The notes under the pieces are model-generated. The model searched no databases and was not told the origin of the DNA. It worked only from the letters and a program-made list of their open reading frames with translations. This document shows, piece by piece, positions 19,731 to 20,188 of a DNA stretch of 20,188 bases; the first letter of the stretch is position 1; each line of letters starts with the position of its first letter. Origin of the DNA: Rodentolepis nana. Taxonomy: Eukaryota; Platyhelminthes; Cestoda; Cyclophyllidea; Hymenolepididae. The DNA lies in NCBI GenBank assembly GCA_900617975.1, contig UZAE01000642.1, positions 1 through 20,188 on the forward strand. Reading direction: 5' to 3'. Position numbers and translations under genes: made by a program.

Positions 19731-20188
19731 TTTATTTATTTATTTAAAATGGCGGGCTTTATGATACTTATCATTACCCCTTTAGCTGACTTCGGGCTCC
19801 ACAGAGGGTTGGAACGTCAAAGTGAGAAAAAGTGGAGAGGGGAGACAGAAGAGTGATTCAAAGATGTAAAAGAGACAGACAGATACAAAGGCAGAAAAAA
19901 AGATATGATGAGTACTGTGAAAGTGATCGAATGTGACATACAGTGGGACATGGTAGTTTGAAGTCTGAAGTCAACTGCTGGTTAATAGACATTTTCGAGG
20001 TATGAGTATACGTTGCCTTGGGTGCACCACGTGGAGGTAAGTCTATCGTACGCCCCTGATTAAGTTCTTCATTGTGTGGAAAGACATCGGCCAGGTCTAT
20101 ACTTTGCAAAATTGTGATCCCCTTCTTAGCAAATGTGCCAGAGCGCTCATTGCCTATAATGGCACAGTGACTGGAAACCAATGAAGAA
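19731..20188 (-). mobile_element. Family 1 LINE fragment running off the right edge (copy D)
   Basis: Starts with the TTTATTTATTTATTT tail and AAATGGCGGGC. It then follows copies A and C block for block to about 20045 (GTGCACCACGTGG, then AGGTAAGTCTA). Unlike them it continues further into the element, so the window ends inside it. Read on the minus strand, the order is coding remnant, about 320 bases of 3' region, then (TAAA)n tail. This copy shows that family 1 is the 3' end of an autonomous LINE rather than a free-standing SINE. LINE clades with an RNase H domain at the end of ORF2 (I, LOA, R1 and relatives) are the natural candidates. The right-hand target duplication is outside the window. 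Confidence 0.87.
20056..20187 (-). pseudogene. RNase H domain remnant of a LINE ORF2 polyprotein, partial
   Basis: The minus-strand frame reads SHCAIIGNERSGTFAKKG, which fits the C-terminal RNase H motif of LINE polyproteins: (W)VPSHxGIxGNExAD.LAKxG in outline. The His of SHC corresponds to the conserved active-site-region His. In a functional enzyme the residues after GNE-x end in Ala-Asp, and that Asp is a catalytic metal ligand. Here they read Ser-Gly, so the copy should be inactive. The frame continues to about ELNQ at 20056 and then into the repeat's 3' region without a clear domain. The domain acts in removing RNA from the RNA:DNA hybrid during second-strand synthesis. Its 5' part and the reverse transcriptase would lie beyond the right edge. 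Confidence 0.75.

Noticed and set aside
1..20188. tRNA, rRNA, CRISPR array, bacterial operon or phage module
   Set aside because: No regularly spaced repeats, no tRNA A/B-box pairs, no long ordered coding frames and no ribosome-binding sites were found on either strand.

Overview
This window looks like non-coding nuclear DNA from an animal, most likely an arthropod. It is strongly AT-rich (about one third G+C by eye) with many homopolymer and TA runs. The open frames are short and scattered over both strands in a way that AT-rich DNA gives by chance. A rough hand estimate from base composition predicts dozens of stop-free runs of 50 codons in 20 kb. I see no operon, ribosome-binding site, tRNA, rRNA or CRISPR array. 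No host protein-coding gene can be called with confidence. The arthropod guess rests on the type of LINE present and is weak.

What can be supported is transposable-element debris. Family 1 is a LINE (non-LTR retrotransposon) with five insertions or fragments: 304-341, 4442-4750, 4771-4880, 12471-12834 and 19731 to the right edge. All five lie in the same orientation, with the (TAAA)n-type 3' tail on the left, so the element reads on the minus strand. Three have target-site duplications that I can read: a perfect 15-bp one, a perfect 12-bp one, and an 11-bp one with one mismatch. The copy at the right edge runs far enough upstream to include the end of an RNase H domain (minus strand, about 20187-20056) of an ORF2 polyprotein. 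That points to the I/LOA/R1-like LINE clades.

Family 2 is a pair of diverged direct copies at 1257-1422 and 2138-2292 that share a perfect 25-bp core and an unidentified reading frame. Family 3 is a pair of roughly 220-bp elements at 2842-3058 and 13658-13885. Their ends are inverted repeats reading TTRACCCTTTRACG, so they look like a non-autonomous DNA transposon (MITE), perhaps of a TTAA-targeting type.

The remaining DNA is spacer or intron-like sequence. It holds microsatellites (6894-6920, 7525-7549, 11056-11071, 12076-12119), G-tracts that fit or nearly fit the G-quadruplex pattern (3080-3105, 3829-3853, 18135-18162), and a few GC-richer islands with open frames. The best of these is 10353-10901: one frame with a hydrophobic N-terminus, only two in-frame TGA codons, and a consensus splice donor at its end. 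It could be a decayed gene or chance. The block 13886-19730 is almost featureless. I found no evidence of an undescribed functional system; the clearest signals are the retrotransposition footprints and the family 3 terminal inverted repeats.
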